Source of the DNA: Thaumasiovibrio sp047250365
Lineage (GTDB): Bacteria; Pseudomonadota; Gammaproteobacteria; Enterobacterales; Vibrionaceae
Assembly (NCBI RefSeq): GCF_047250365.1
Contig: NZ_JBLBVL010000021.1
Coordinates: forward strand, 1 to 64,000
Length of the DNA stretch: 64,000 bases
Direction: 5' to 3'
A program made the translations under genes and the position numbers. The notes beneath the pieces are model-generated. The model worked only from the letters and a program-made list of their open reading frames with translations. It did no database searches and was not told the origin of the DNA. Below, piece by piece: positions 50,926 through 59,164 of this stretch (the stretch's first letter is position 1; the number at the start of each line of letters is the position of its first letter).

Positions 50926-53154
50926 TCACCAGCTAATATCATTATTTGATGAGCATTCAATTCGCAGTAGTCCGTTTTGTAATCCTTGCTGACACGCCTC
51001 GCGAATTGGTCGATTAACAAAACTGGCGGCTGGAGCGGCATCGATGGCTTGAATGTGTACCCATTCGCTGCTTTCGCTAATCAGGCTCTCTTTTTTCGCT
51101 GCGTATAGCGTCATTAGTAATATATCCATTAACTCTTGTGCATTGATGGCAGTGTATGCTCTGGGCAAGAAAGGATACTCTGCCATACCAATGCGAGTTG
51201 TTGTTGTTAGTTGGCGTGCTTCCATGAAGCGAGTCACTAAGCTTTGGATCGAATCAGATAATTCGCGTGGATTACTGCTCATTCTTGCATTGGGTTCAAT
51301 GTACAAAAAGATCCCGTCAGAAAAGTGATAAATACGCGCTGGTTCACATATCTCCTGCGTTAAAAAGTGACCAAAAGACTTCTCGAGCTGTAACCCTTGT
51401 TCATAGCCGCTTTCTATATAAATTTGACGGATCTGCGGCACGTCAAACAGTGCAAAGCGAAGTCGATCGCTGAGCGGTTCATTGATGAGTTCGCCGAGGT
51501 GCCATTGTTCGAAGTGAGCACTGGTTTTACGTAGGGAGTCGGATAGGCGTGCATTGAGCATACGTAGATTGCGTAACCCACTTCGAGGATGCTCATACAG
51601 CTTCTCTTGTAGTGACGTCATCTGTTCCATGGCTTTACCGTACTTGGCAGCGCGATTGCGGGCATAGAGAAGAATGACGGTGATAATCGCAAGTAAACTG
51701 TAAATAACCTTTTCGTTGCGATAGAGCTCTAGTTGCTGCTTGAGTTGTTGGCGCTCAAGCTCATCCAGTTTAAGATTCCGCTCCAACATTCGCTGCCGCC
51801 CTTTAAAGATTTCAATTTCACTTCTATTACGGAGCTGTTGTTGTGTTTGCAACAATTGCTCGACACGACGTTGGGCTAAAAGCGCGTTCTGGAAATCAAG
51901 ATTTTCTTGTAAAGCTTGGGAACGCAACTGCTCACCTTGGATTTGTAAGGCGGTGTCACCAATTCGATCAGCGATGACGAGCCCATTCTCAAGATGTATT
52001 AACGCCTCATCGAGCTGGTTCTGCGTGAGCCTTAACTCGCCGTAGAGTATTTCTATTTGTGCCATTACATTTTCGTTGTTATTCGTTATGGCCACTCGCT
52101 TGGCAAAGAGTAAGTACTTTTCACTTTGTGTGTAGTTGTATAGCTGCCAATATACTCTGGCGATATTGAGACGTAACTGGCTGGATCGTGAGTGTTTACT
52201 GAGTTGATTTTCTACATCGAGTGCATTGAAGTAGTGCACTAACGCGAGGTTATATCGGCGTTGTTGTTCGTAAATAGACGCGATCAGGGTTAAGGTTTGC
52301 GACAGTGGCTTTTGTCGTTGGTGACTCTCATAAAAATCACCCGCTGCTGAGGCGTGTTGCAATGCTTTATCGAAGATTTTCCGCCGTTCATATAATCGAG
52401 CGAGTAGGAGATTTGCTTGAGCGATTTTTGCCTGACTTTCATATTCATCAGCGAGCCAGAATCCGGAAATGAGTTGGTCAAGAGCCAGATCATCGTTCAG
52501 ATAACGTAGATAATGCTCACCGGTGGCTAAGTAATAGTCGATTTTGTTATCGATGTTATCAAGGTGCTCAAGGTAACTTTGCGCATTCATAAAGTGTTGA
52601 TTTGCTAGCTCTTCATTATAGGAGGCCGACTGGATTTGAGCTCGCAATAGGGTAGATTGATATTGTAATTGGCGCTGGGCGTTAATCAGCACACTGCTGT
52701 TTGTCTCGTTGAGGCGAGAATTGGTTAGCGTCAGAAGGCGCAATGCGCTTTCATTATCATGCAACCCTTGCCAGTAAATTTGTGCTTTAAGAATGTAGGC
52801 TTCGGTGACCGCCATCGTCAGTTCATGGTTGTTGGCCAATTCGATGGCATCATCCAGTGTGTTTAGGGCGTTATAGTGCTGCTCTAAGTAGCTTTCGGCT
52901 TGAGACTGGATGAACATAGCATGCACAACATTCAGTGGCGTTCGTAAGGACAAATCGACATCATCACCACGTACGCCATTTCGCTCTTTGTTGATTGACT
53001 GGGCGATGTATTTAGTTGTTAAGCGTATTGCTTTTTTGGGCGCGGTCTCAACGAGGGCATTCGCCTCGGCAAGGGCTGGAACATTGTAAGAGCGTGCGAT
53101 AGAGGGAAAACTGATCACCGCGAGAAGATAACAAAGCAACAAAAATAAACGCAT
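50926..53154 (-). CDS. periplasmic TPR sensor with membrane helix and degenerate GGDEF-like domain
   Basis: The 742-residue protein has a signal peptide (MRLFLLLCYLLAVISFPSIARS). A large helical region of TPR-type repeats (about 80-440; QLRLNIARVYWQLYNYTQSEKYLLFAKR, LDEALIHLENGLVIADRIGDTALQ) follows. Then come a coiled-coil (about 440-480), one membrane helix (VIYSLLAIITVILLYA, about 484-499) and a cytoplasmic C-terminal domain (about 530-715). That domain has a GGDEF-like outline (SGLRNLRMLNARL) but lacks the signature; HFSDGIFLY stands where GGDEF would be. It is therefore unlikely to make c-di-GMP and may act as a regulator or receptor. It is transcribed toward the active diguanylate cyclase gene. 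Confidence 0.7.
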   Translation of the reverse strand: MRLFLLLCYLLAVISFPSIARSYNVPALAEANALVETAPKKAIRLTTKYIAQSINKERNGVRGDDVDLSLRTPLNVVHAMFIQSQAESYLEQHYNALNTLDDAIELANNHELTMAVTEAYILKAQIYWQGLHDNESALRLLTLTNSRLNETNSSVLINAQRQLQYQSTLLRAQIQSASYNEELANQHFMNAQSYLEHLDNIDNKIDYYLATGEHYLRYLNDDLALDQLISGFWLADEYESQAKIAQANLLLARLYERRKIFDKALQHASAAGDFYESHQRQKPLSQTLTLIASIYEQQRRYNLALVHYFNALDVENQLSKHSRSSQLRLNIARVYWQLYNYTQSEKYLLFAKRVAITNNNENVMAQIEILYGELRLTQNQLDEALIHLENGLVIADRIGDTALQIQGEQLRSQALQENLDFQNALLAQRRVEQLLQTQQQLRNRSEIEIFKGRQRMLERNLKLDELERQQLKQQLELYRNEKVIYSLLAIITVILLYARNRAAKYGKAMEQMTSLQEKLYEHPRSGLRNLRMLNARLSDSLRKTSAHFEQWHLGELINEPLSDRLRFALFDVPQIRQIYIESGYEQGLQLEKSFGHFLTQEICEPARIYHFSDGIFLYIEPNARMSSNPRELSDSIQSLVTRFMEARQLTTTTRIGMAEYPFLPRAYTAINAQELMDILLMTLYAAKKESLISESSEWVHIQAIDAAPAASFVNRPIREACQQGLQNGLLRIECSSNNDISW

Positions 53155-53256
53155 ACCACATCAATGTGTTAGTGAAGATGCACTTATCTTACTGGTTGAT
53201 TGAGTGAAGTCTAGCGTTAGATTCAACAGTGTGTGGTGGGTCGGTGAAATTAAGCG

Positions 53257-53286
53257 AAAATCGACCACATATAGTGGTCGATTTTT
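53257..53286 (-). terminator. terminator after queF
   Basis: AAAATCGACCAC / GTGGTCGATTTT with loop ATATA is T-rich on both strands and lies 5 bases beyond the minus-strand queF stop. Confidence 0.85.
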
Positions 53287-53290
53287 GGGA

Positions 53291-54136
53291 TTATTGTCGC
53301 GCGAGACGGAAGTTATCGCTTGGGGTTTTACCCATGTTGGTACGGTATGGGTTAATATCTAATCCGCCGCGACGCGTATAGCGAGCATAGATAGTAAGTA
53401 ACTCCGGCTGGCAGTAGTGCATAATATCGGTAAAAATTCGCTCGACGCACTGCTCATGAAACTCATTGTGGTTGCGGAATGAGACGAGATAGCGCAGCAA
53501 CTTTTCGCGGTCAATTTTTTTACCGGTGTAAGCAATACGCACACTCCCCCAATCGGGCTGGCTGGTGATCAGGCAGTTAGACTTTAATAGGTGGCTGTGT
53601 AGGGTTTCTGTAACGGTGTCGCCCTGTGCCGCATCGCTAAGCAGCGACGCATCGAAATCGTAGTTGTCTATTTCGATATCTTGATTGTCGATACACTCCC
53701 CACCAAAATCAATGATAGGCTGTTGATCAAACTCTTCTAATGGCGATAAGGTCACATCAACGTGTTCCCCTGCGCACTGACTAAGATCGGTTTGCAAGGT
53801 ATCAGCAACGTGCTGCCAGTTTTTAAACTTGGTTTGATTAAAACTGTTGAGGTAGAGCTTAAAAGATTTGGACTCGATCAGGTTTGGGCTATTGGCAGGC
53901 AGACGAACTTCGCCAATGGCAACTTGAGGCAAGCCTTTATTGTTTAACCATGATAACTCGTACAGTGTCCAAATATCATACCCAGTAAAGGGGAGCGCCT
54001 CACCTAGGTTTAGGTCATCACGGTTGAGGCTGCGTGGTACGGGTTGTAACAGGGACGCATCATAGTGACATTGATACTCTGTTGCTTGTCCCAATGTTAA
54101 TCCAGACAATGCTGGGGCATCTTTGTATTTGCTCAT
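53291..54136 (-). CDS. queF: NADPH-dependent 7-cyano-7-deazaguanine reductase QueF
   Basis: The 281-residue enzyme of the long, two-domain QueF type reduces preQ0 to preQ1 in queuosine synthesis. It has the tunnelling-fold Cys in LKSNCLITSQPDWGSV, the QueF motif ESKSFKLYLNSFNQT and NEFHEQCVERI. It is divergent from syd, as in E. coli (yqcD-syd). The 63-bp gap leaves no room for a preQ1 riboswitch in front. Confidence 0.95.
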   Translation of the reverse strand: MSKYKDAPALSGLTLGQATEYQCHYDASLLQPVPRSLNRDDLNLGEALPFTGYDIWTLYELSWLNNKGLPQVAIGEVRLPANSPNLIESKSFKLYLNSFNQTKFKNWQHVADTLQTDLSQCAGEHVDVTLSPLEEFDQQPIIDFGGECIDNQDIEIDNYDFDASLLSDAAQGDTVTETLHSHLLKSNCLITSQPDWGSVRIAYTGKKIDREKLLRYLVSFRNHNEFHEQCVERIFTDIMHYCQPELLTIYARYTRRGGLDINPYRTNMGKTPSDNFRLARQ

Positions 54137-54199
54137 ACTGAAAGTGACACATTTCGATTAGAATAAGTGAAGTTTACTGAATCTTTAAAGAGGTTGCGA

Positions 54200-54751
54200 A
54201 TGGAACATTCCGTTGCTAGCGCATTATTTGCATTTTCTGCTGATTTTCATGAAGCCTGGCAGCAGGCTGGCTTTGCTTTAGCTCAAGATGATCAGCTCAG
54301 TGGTTTGCCATCACCGTGTATTGAAAGGGACTCGGGTTACGAGGTGAGTTGGAAAGCCGTGCCCCGGTCGCCGCTAGCTGATTTTACCAATGTAGAACAA
54401 GGCATTGAGCTGCGTTTGCACGATGATATTAAGATCTTTTTTGGCAGTCAGTACTCTGCGGATATGCCAGCAAACCACGGCGGGCGAGACTTGGTTTTGC
54501 TGCAAGTTTGGAGTGATGAAGACCTGCTGCGCTTGCAAGAAAACATGTTGGGTCATTTGGTGATGCAGCGTCGACTAAAATTAAAACCCACGGTGTTTAT
54601 TGCCGCCCTGGATAGTGAAGAGCAGTTGATCTCTATCTGTAATCTCTCAGGTGAAGTGATACTTGAGACGGTGGGGAAAAAGCAGCGCGAGGTGTTAGCC
54701 CCAGACATTGAAACATTTTTAGCTGAACTTAAGCCTGTGGTGAAAAGCTGA
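54200..54751 (+). CDS. syd: SecY-interacting protein Syd
   Basis: The 183-residue cytoplasmic protein matches E. coli Syd (181 residues): AFSADFHEAWQ, PSPCIERDSGYEVSWKAVPR, FFGSQYSADM, LVLLQVWSDEDLLRLQENMLGHLVMQ. Syd binds SecY and SecA-related surfaces and may act in quality control of the translocon. The start at 54200 has AAGAGG 6 bases upstream; a reading from 54167 is less likely. The stop overlaps the next gene (TGATG). Confidence 0.92.
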   Translation: MEHSVASALFAFSADFHEAWQQAGFALAQDDQLSGLPSPCIERDSGYEVSWKAVPRSPLADFTNVEQGIELRLHDDIKIFFGSQYSADMPANHGGRDLVLLQVWSDEDLLRLQENMLGHLVMQRRLKLKPTVFIAALDSEEQLISICNLSGEVILETVGKKQREVLAPDIETFLAELKPVVKS

Positions 54752-55527
54752 TGTATGTGTGTGAATTGCAATTTGACCTGTTTGATAACACGACGTTCAC
54801 GGATGTAGAGGTAAGCATTAATGCGTTAATGGATGCTTTACGTTATAACGGTCAAGTTTTAGGTCGAGAGTTTCCTGTTGTGATTGGCGAAGGGGTGTTT
54901 AGTGTTCGTGCTGTGACGCCAGAATCGGATAGCTTGCACCCTGACTATCATAGCCCACAGGTGAAAGCGTGTTTAGCGCGTTTATCTCAAGCCAGTCTAC
55001 TCTCTCCAAAAATTAAAGTGCTAGGCCGAGATTTAAATTCTGATACCTCTAGTGATACAGAGCACCCTACGTGGTTTGTTCTTTATACCAGCTATGTTCA
55101 TACCTCTTCGCCGCTTAAATGCGGTGATCAGTTAATGCCGATTCCGTTGTATCAATTACCAGCGACGTTTAACGGGGATCATAAAGCGGTGGTTAAGTGG
55201 CAGACAGAGTGGCAAGCGTGTGATGAATTGCAGATGGCTGCAGGGTGCCAAGCTGAGCATGCCGCTTTGCATGAGATGAGAGATGTCGATAGCGATCTGT
55301 TCCGGCGTGGTTGGGATTTGCGCGGACGGATTGAGTATTTGACTAAAATTCCGACCTATTACTATCAGTATCAAGTTGGTGGCAACAGTCGAGAAGAAGA
55401 GTTAACCCGTTGCTGCCCGAAATGTGGTAGTGCAGACTGGCGTTTAGATGCGCCACTGCATGATCTGTTTCATTTTCGTTGTGAACCTTGCCGGATTGTT
55501 TCTAATCTATCGTGGGACTTTCAATAA
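54751..55527 (+). CDS. DUF2310 zinc-ribbon protein
   Basis: The 258-residue protein begins MYVCELQFDLFDNTTFTD and ends with a zinc ribbon, CCPKCGSADW...FRCEPCRIVSNLSWDF (about 217-256; four Cys as CxxC pairs). This fits the DUF2310 family, described as possibly nucleic-acid binding, with unknown role. It overlaps the syd stop by one base, so co-translation is likely. A terminator follows. Confidence 0.8.
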   Translation: MYVCELQFDLFDNTTFTDVEVSINALMDALRYNGQVLGREFPVVIGEGVFSVRAVTPESDSLHPDYHSPQVKACLARLSQASLLSPKIKVLGRDLNSDTSSDTEHPTWFVLYTSYVHTSSPLKCGDQLMPIPLYQLPATFNGDHKAVVKWQTEWQACDELQMAAGCQAEHAALHEMRDVDSDLFRRGWDLRGRIEYLTKIPTYYYQYQVGGNSREEELTRCCPKCGSADWRLDAPLHDLFHFRCEPCRIVSNLSWDFQ

Positions 55528-55548
55528 GGGTGGCAGGGCTGCAAGTAG

Positions 55549-55570
55549 AAAGGGGACGCGAGTCCCCTTT
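55549..55570 (+). terminator. terminator of the syd operon
   Basis: A perfect stem AAAGGGGAC / GTCCCCTTT with loop GCGA lies 21 bases after the DUF2310 stop. The T tail is within the stem. Confidence 0.75.
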
Positions 55571-55608
55571 ATCGGTGTTAGCAAAAGAGGTGTGAGTAAA
55601 ATAGGGGG

Positions 55609-55878
55609 TTACATCTCTAGCGCATTGAGCTTCTCGGTCAGCAATTTCACCTGTTTTTCTAACATCTCTACCCGCTTCTCAAGCGTGATCTCTTCTTTTA
55701 CTTGCGTATAGCCGGGCACGGTTTTGGTTCTTTTCCAGCTCTGCAATGCGGAAAGAATGACGGGCATTGGAATCGATTGTGTAAGGCGTGCCCTGACCAA
55801 TGCGGTGGTCGGCTCTTTTCCTTCTTGCACTAAAGATTGTATTGCCATTTCTAGTTGGCGTTGTATCTCATTAGCCAC
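55609..55878 (-). CDS. small conserved helical protein, unknown function
   Basis: The 89-residue protein reads MANEIQRQLEMAIQSLVQEG, then KEPTTALVRARLTQSIPMPVILSALQSWKRT, and ends in a coiled-coil (KRVEMLEKQVKLLTEKLNAL). The central part resembles a small DNA-binding helical bundle (KfrA-N-like arrangement), but I cannot assign a family. GTG at 55878 with AGGAG 5 bases upstream defines the start; a longer reading to 55929 has no site. It lies upstream of no gene on its strand and is preceded by the DUF2789 gene. Confidence 0.7.
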   Translation of the reverse strand: MANEIQRQLEMAIQSLVQEGKEPTTALVRARLTQSIPMPVILSALQSWKRTKTVPGYTQVKEEITLEKRVEMLEKQVKLLTEKLNALEM

Positions 55879-55963
55879 GCGCTCTCCTTCATGTTTGTTA
55901 CCGAACACGGCACACCTTAGCGTGCCCATGACGGCGAGGCAAGCAAGTCTGTGTCAGTAACGT

Positions 55964-56200
55964 TCAGTACGTGCGACGTAGCAACGTGGCGAGCAAGTCG
56001 ATGGCTTCGGCCCAATCCGCATCTTCGTCTAGTGCTTCGTTGAGAAAGTGGCGTTGTGATGGACGCCAAAAGTCTGCATCGTGAAGCCTCTCTCCGGTAT
56101 GCAAGTGGTGACTTGAAACGAAGGTTTTGATCGCATGAGGGCTGCTTTCTAAACCGAGTTGTTCAAACAATGAAGCGAGGTTATGCGAAAATAGCTCCAT
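55964..56200 (-). CDS. DUF2789 family protein
   Basis: The 78-residue protein has the DUF2789 pattern throughout: HNLASLFEQLGLESSPHAIKTFVSSH, LHDADFWRPSQRHFLNEALDEDADWAEAIDLLATLLR. It is a short, cytoplasmic, helical protein of unknown role. GGAGG lies about 8 bases upstream of the ATG. It precedes the GTG-start gene at 55878 on the same strand. Confidence 0.85.
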   Translation of the reverse strand: MELFSHNLASLFEQLGLESSPHAIKTFVSSHHLHTGERLHDADFWRPSQRHFLNEALDEDADWAEAIDLLATLLRRTY

Positions 56201-56310
56201 GACCCTGCCTCCGTAATAATGATGGTAGTTATAAGTATAGAAATAACTGTTCGTATTGCGGAGTTTTGTTGTTTGAAGGCGAAGGTGTTACCTCCTTCAC
56301 CTTTTGTGCT

Positions 56311-56625
56311 TTAGTAATCAGCATCAGGTAGGTGGTGAGGAGGAATGTCAAAGCGGACCAAGTGCACCCCTTGTAACCAACAGCTGCCTTGATAGTAGTC
56401 ACTGCCATTGGCGGAAAACTCAAAATAGTAACGTGTGAACCAGCCAGTTTTTCCTGCAGGACTACGCCAGTGATAGCGTCCGCGGCGAATGCTAAGCAGT
56501 TGTAGCCCCAGTTGCTCACAACGCTGTTGAATGTAGCGTTGGGCATGTTCTGACTGTTTTCTCTGTTGCCAAAAAAGGCAGGCAACGGCTGTTATCAGTA
56601 CAATCAGCCCAAGTTCTGTGTTCAT
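56311..56625 (-). CDS. DUF3301 family membrane-anchored protein
   Basis: The 104-residue protein has an N-terminal helix (LGLIVLITAVACLFW) and the conserved HAQRYIQQRCEQLGLQLLSIRRGRYHWR and RYYFEFSANGSDYYQG of DUF3301. It has a single membrane pass with the rest cytoplasmic by positive-inside. It follows the DUF3549 gene after 12 bases in the same operon. The function is unknown. Confidence 0.85.
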   Translation of the reverse strand: MNTELGLIVLITAVACLFWQQRKQSEHAQRYIQQRCEQLGLQLLSIRRGRYHWRSPAGKTGWFTRYYFEFSANGSDYYQGSCWLQGVHLVRFDIPPHHLPDADY

Positions 56626-56637
56626 TATTCGTCCTGC

Positions 56638-57672
56638 TTAATGTAGTGTTGACTGCATGTTTTGCAGCGCATGCTGTAGAGTGCCGGGAAGAGGCTGATG
56701 CAATAACGGCAATAGATGGCAGCGCAGGGTCGGAATGGCCACCAGATCAGCAAACAGGGCATTAAAGAGCGCTTGATCGCCATTTTCAGCCAGCCGCAGC
56801 AGATACTGTTGCACTCGTGCCTCATTTAATCCTTGCCAGCATCGACCTGCAATGGCGATCAACATGTCAGCCGTATTGAGCAGGGGGTGAGCCAGAACAA
56901 GATGTAAATAATGCGATAAGGTGTCGGGTCTGGCACCAGCCAGTGCACGTACCAGTGCAGTGATGCGCGCATGGTCTGGTTGGGCTGTATTCAGCCCTTC
57001 TTCAAGCATCTCACCCAATGATGTGATGATGTTCGTGGGCAGTGCGACATGTTCGAGACACCCAAGCAGTGCGAACAAGGGAGGTGGCGGCAGTTGTGCT
57101 AATGCCTCTTTTACTAATGTGGCGTTGTTATCGTTATCGAGACGCACCGCAATATCAGCAAACCCCTGTAACCCGAGTTGTTGCCACGTCTGCTTATCTC
57201 CTTGGAGGGATAAATAGTGTCGCGCTTGCGCATAATAATGACTGGGCGGCAGGTGTTGCTCTAAGCGTAGAAAAGCATGCAGCATCGCCAGCTTGTCTTC
57301 GCTGGGCTTAAACAGGTAAGGGTTAGCGGCGAGTTGCTTCTGCCTTTCATCCGATAGCGGGGCCGTCAGTTGTTGCCCCATTGCCTCAGCGACGTAGCGA
57401 ATAAAGTCGCCAACGGCAGCACTTTTTAGTAGCCCACGCTCATCCAAAGGAAACTTAAGCAACCAAATAAAGGGCTCTGTTTCTGTTGGCTGACGGAAAG
57501 CTAGCGCAAATTGCGCGTGATGTTGTAGGGGGTAAGGGTAGGGTTGTTGGTTTTTCTCAATAGACTGGAATATGTCTGTTGCGATGGGGCTGACCCGTCG
57601 CCCTAAATCAAAGATCTGAAATGTGCACCCTGCTTGTGTGAGGAGCTGACTAAGATGATGTATTGCCGTCAT
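56638..57672 (-). CDS. DUF3549 family protein
   Basis: The 344-residue cytoplasmic protein matches DUF3549: HHLSQLLTQAGCTFQIFDLGRRVSPI, WLLKFPLDERGLL, FKPSEDKLAMLHAFLRLEQHLPPSHYYAQARHYLS, then a HEAT-like helical C-terminal half (about 170-340). It is first gene of the DUF3549-DUF3301 pair and divergent from yqcC-truC. The function is unknown. Confidence 0.85.
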   Translation of the reverse strand: MTAIHHLSQLLTQAGCTFQIFDLGRRVSPIATDIFQSIEKNQQPYPYPLQHHAQFALAFRQPTETEPFIWLLKFPLDERGLLKSAAVGDFIRYVAEAMGQQLTAPLSDERQKQLAANPYLFKPSEDKLAMLHAFLRLEQHLPPSHYYAQARHYLSLQGDKQTWQQLGLQGFADIAVRLDNDNNATLVKEALAQLPPPPLFALLGCLEHVALPTNIITSLGEMLEEGLNTAQPDHARITALVRALAGARPDTLSHYLHLVLAHPLLNTADMLIAIAGRCWQGLNEARVQQYLLRLAENGDQALFNALFADLVAIPTLRCHLLPLLHQPLPGTLQHALQNMQSTLH

Positions 57673-57787
57673 AACGCCTATCCCTATTTCTGTAGTCGTT
57701 GAGTATACCGTGGAATATCAAAAGGAGGGAATCGGTTTGAGTTCATTGGTGTAGCGGTGCTATTCTTGCGCCCATTTTTATTGTTAG

Positions 57788-58120
57788 GTGATGTTTATGT
57801 CCAATCAACAAGCCCAAGTGTTGCTCATGCAGTTGGGGCAGATGTTGCGTCAGCATCAACTCTGGGATGAGAACGCCCCCACGACGCAGGCATTGTCCAG
57901 CTCAGTGCCGTTTGCAGCTGATACGCTATCGTGTACCCAATGGCTGCAATGGATTTTTATTCCGCGCATGACGGTACTACTCGAACAGGGCGGTGCGCTG
58001 CCACATGGTTTTGAAATTACCCCTTATGTGGAAGAGACAATGCGCAATGATACCAGTTGCGACGATATTGTCGTGATAACCCGTCAATTGGATCAGCTAT
58101 TTGGAGGAAAGGGACAGTGA
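57788..58120 (+). CDS. yqcC: YqcC family protein (DUF446)
   Basis: The 110-residue protein has QLGQMLRQHQLWDENAPTTQALSSSVPFAADTLSCTQWLQWIFIPRM, typical of YqcC/DUF446, a compact helical bundle with unknown function. It is coupled to truC: its stop overlaps the truC GTG start (GTGA). The alternative ATG 6 bases later is equally possible as the start. Confidence 0.9.
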   Translation: MMFMSNQQAQVLLMQLGQMLRQHQLWDENAPTTQALSSSVPFAADTLSCTQWLQWIFIPRMTVLLEQGGALPHGFEITPYVEETMRNDTSCDDIVVITRQLDQLFGGKGQ

Positions 58121-58887
58121 GTGAGCCTGTTACGACACAAGAAGTGGTAACGCCGTTAGAGATTATTTATCGTGATGAACATTATATCGCGGTGAATAAA
58201 CCTGCCGGCATGTTGGTACACCGTTCATGGTTAGATCGTCACGAAACACGCTTTGTCATGCAAACGCTGCGCGACCAAATTGGTCAGCATGTTTTTCCAT
58301 TGCATCGCTTAGACCGACCTACGTCGGGCGTACTTATTCTTGGTTTATCCAGCGAAGCGGCGAGCAAAATGATGCCGATTTTTGCTGAGCATCAGCTAGA
58401 AAAAACCTATCACGCCATTGTGCGGGGGTGGATAAATGACGCCGCGGTATTGGATTACCCCTTGAAAGAGGAGTTAGACAAGATTGCCGATAAGCACGCG
58501 TCTCAAGAGAAAGAAGCTCAGTCAGCAATTACCGCTTATAAACCGTTGGCGACGGTCGAAGTTCCTATCGCGACGGGCCGTTATCAAACCAGTCGTTACT
58601 GTTTGGTTGAGATGATGCCGCAAACTGGCCGTAAGCATCAGTTGCGCCGCCATATGCACCATTTAAGCCACCATATTATTGGTGATGTTAATCATGGAGA
58701 TGGACGGCATAATCGGGTATTCCGAGATCACTATGATTGTCGTCGTTTAATGTTACATGCTTCACGTCTTAGCTTTCGCCACCCATATACAGACGAGCCT
58801 ATTGAGATTACTGCGGGTGTTGATGATAACTGGCATCGTGTATTCAAAGAATTCGCGTGGGAGCCAGAGCTACTTCAACATTCGTGA
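58117..58887 (+). CDS. truC: tRNA pseudouridine(65) synthase TruC
   Basis: The 256-residue RluA-type pseudouridine synthase has the catalytic Asp in FPLHRLDRPTSGVLILG (about 75-91), after EIIYRDEHYIAVNKPAGMLVHRS. MMPQTGRKHQLRRHMHHL completes the family set. It isomerises U65 in tRNAs. The GTG start at 58117 overlaps the yqcC stop and has GGAGG 9 bases upstream; a longer reading from 58057 runs over yqcC. Confidence 0.94.
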   Translation: MSEPVTTQEVVTPLEIIYRDEHYIAVNKPAGMLVHRSWLDRHETRFVMQTLRDQIGQHVFPLHRLDRPTSGVLILGLSSEAASKMMPIFAEHQLEKTYHAIVRGWINDAAVLDYPLKEELDKIADKHASQEKEAQSAITAYKPLATVEVPIATGRYQTSRYCLVEMMPQTGRKHQLRRHMHHLSHHIIGDVNHGDGRHNRVFRDHYDCRRLMLHASRLSFRHPYTDEPIEITAGVDDNWHRVFKEFAWEPELLQHS

Positions 58888-59087
58888 TGCCCTAAGAGCC
58901 AATAATTAAGCATTTGGACAAGGATAGGCTGAAAGCTTTTGGGTTGCCATGGAAAAAAGCTTGTAAAGCTGCACATGCACTTAAAATCGTTCGGCATCAA
59001 TAACTTACCCTGGTACCTTTTTTTGTTGTCGATAATGGTTAGCTTTTTGTTGTTCGTGAATGGAAAAGCTGTACAGTAAGGGAGTAC

Positions 59088-59116
59088 AAAAAAACCAGCC
59101 TAAGCTGGTTTTTTTG
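59088..59116. terminator. bidirectional terminator between truC and the btsT-like gene
   Basis: AAAAAACCAGC / GCTGGTTTTTT with loop CTAA has long A and T runs, so it works on both strands. The gap 58888-59087 otherwise shows no gene. Confidence 0.9.
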
Positions 59117-59164
59117 TGTGTTGCATTTTCAGTCTTAAAGACAGGTGTTCAGTGCCTGTATTTT

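Noticed and set aside
54137..54199. preQ1 riboswitch before queF
   Set aside because: Only 63 bp separate queF from the divergent syd gene, and no preQ1-type hairpin with an A-rich tail is visible.
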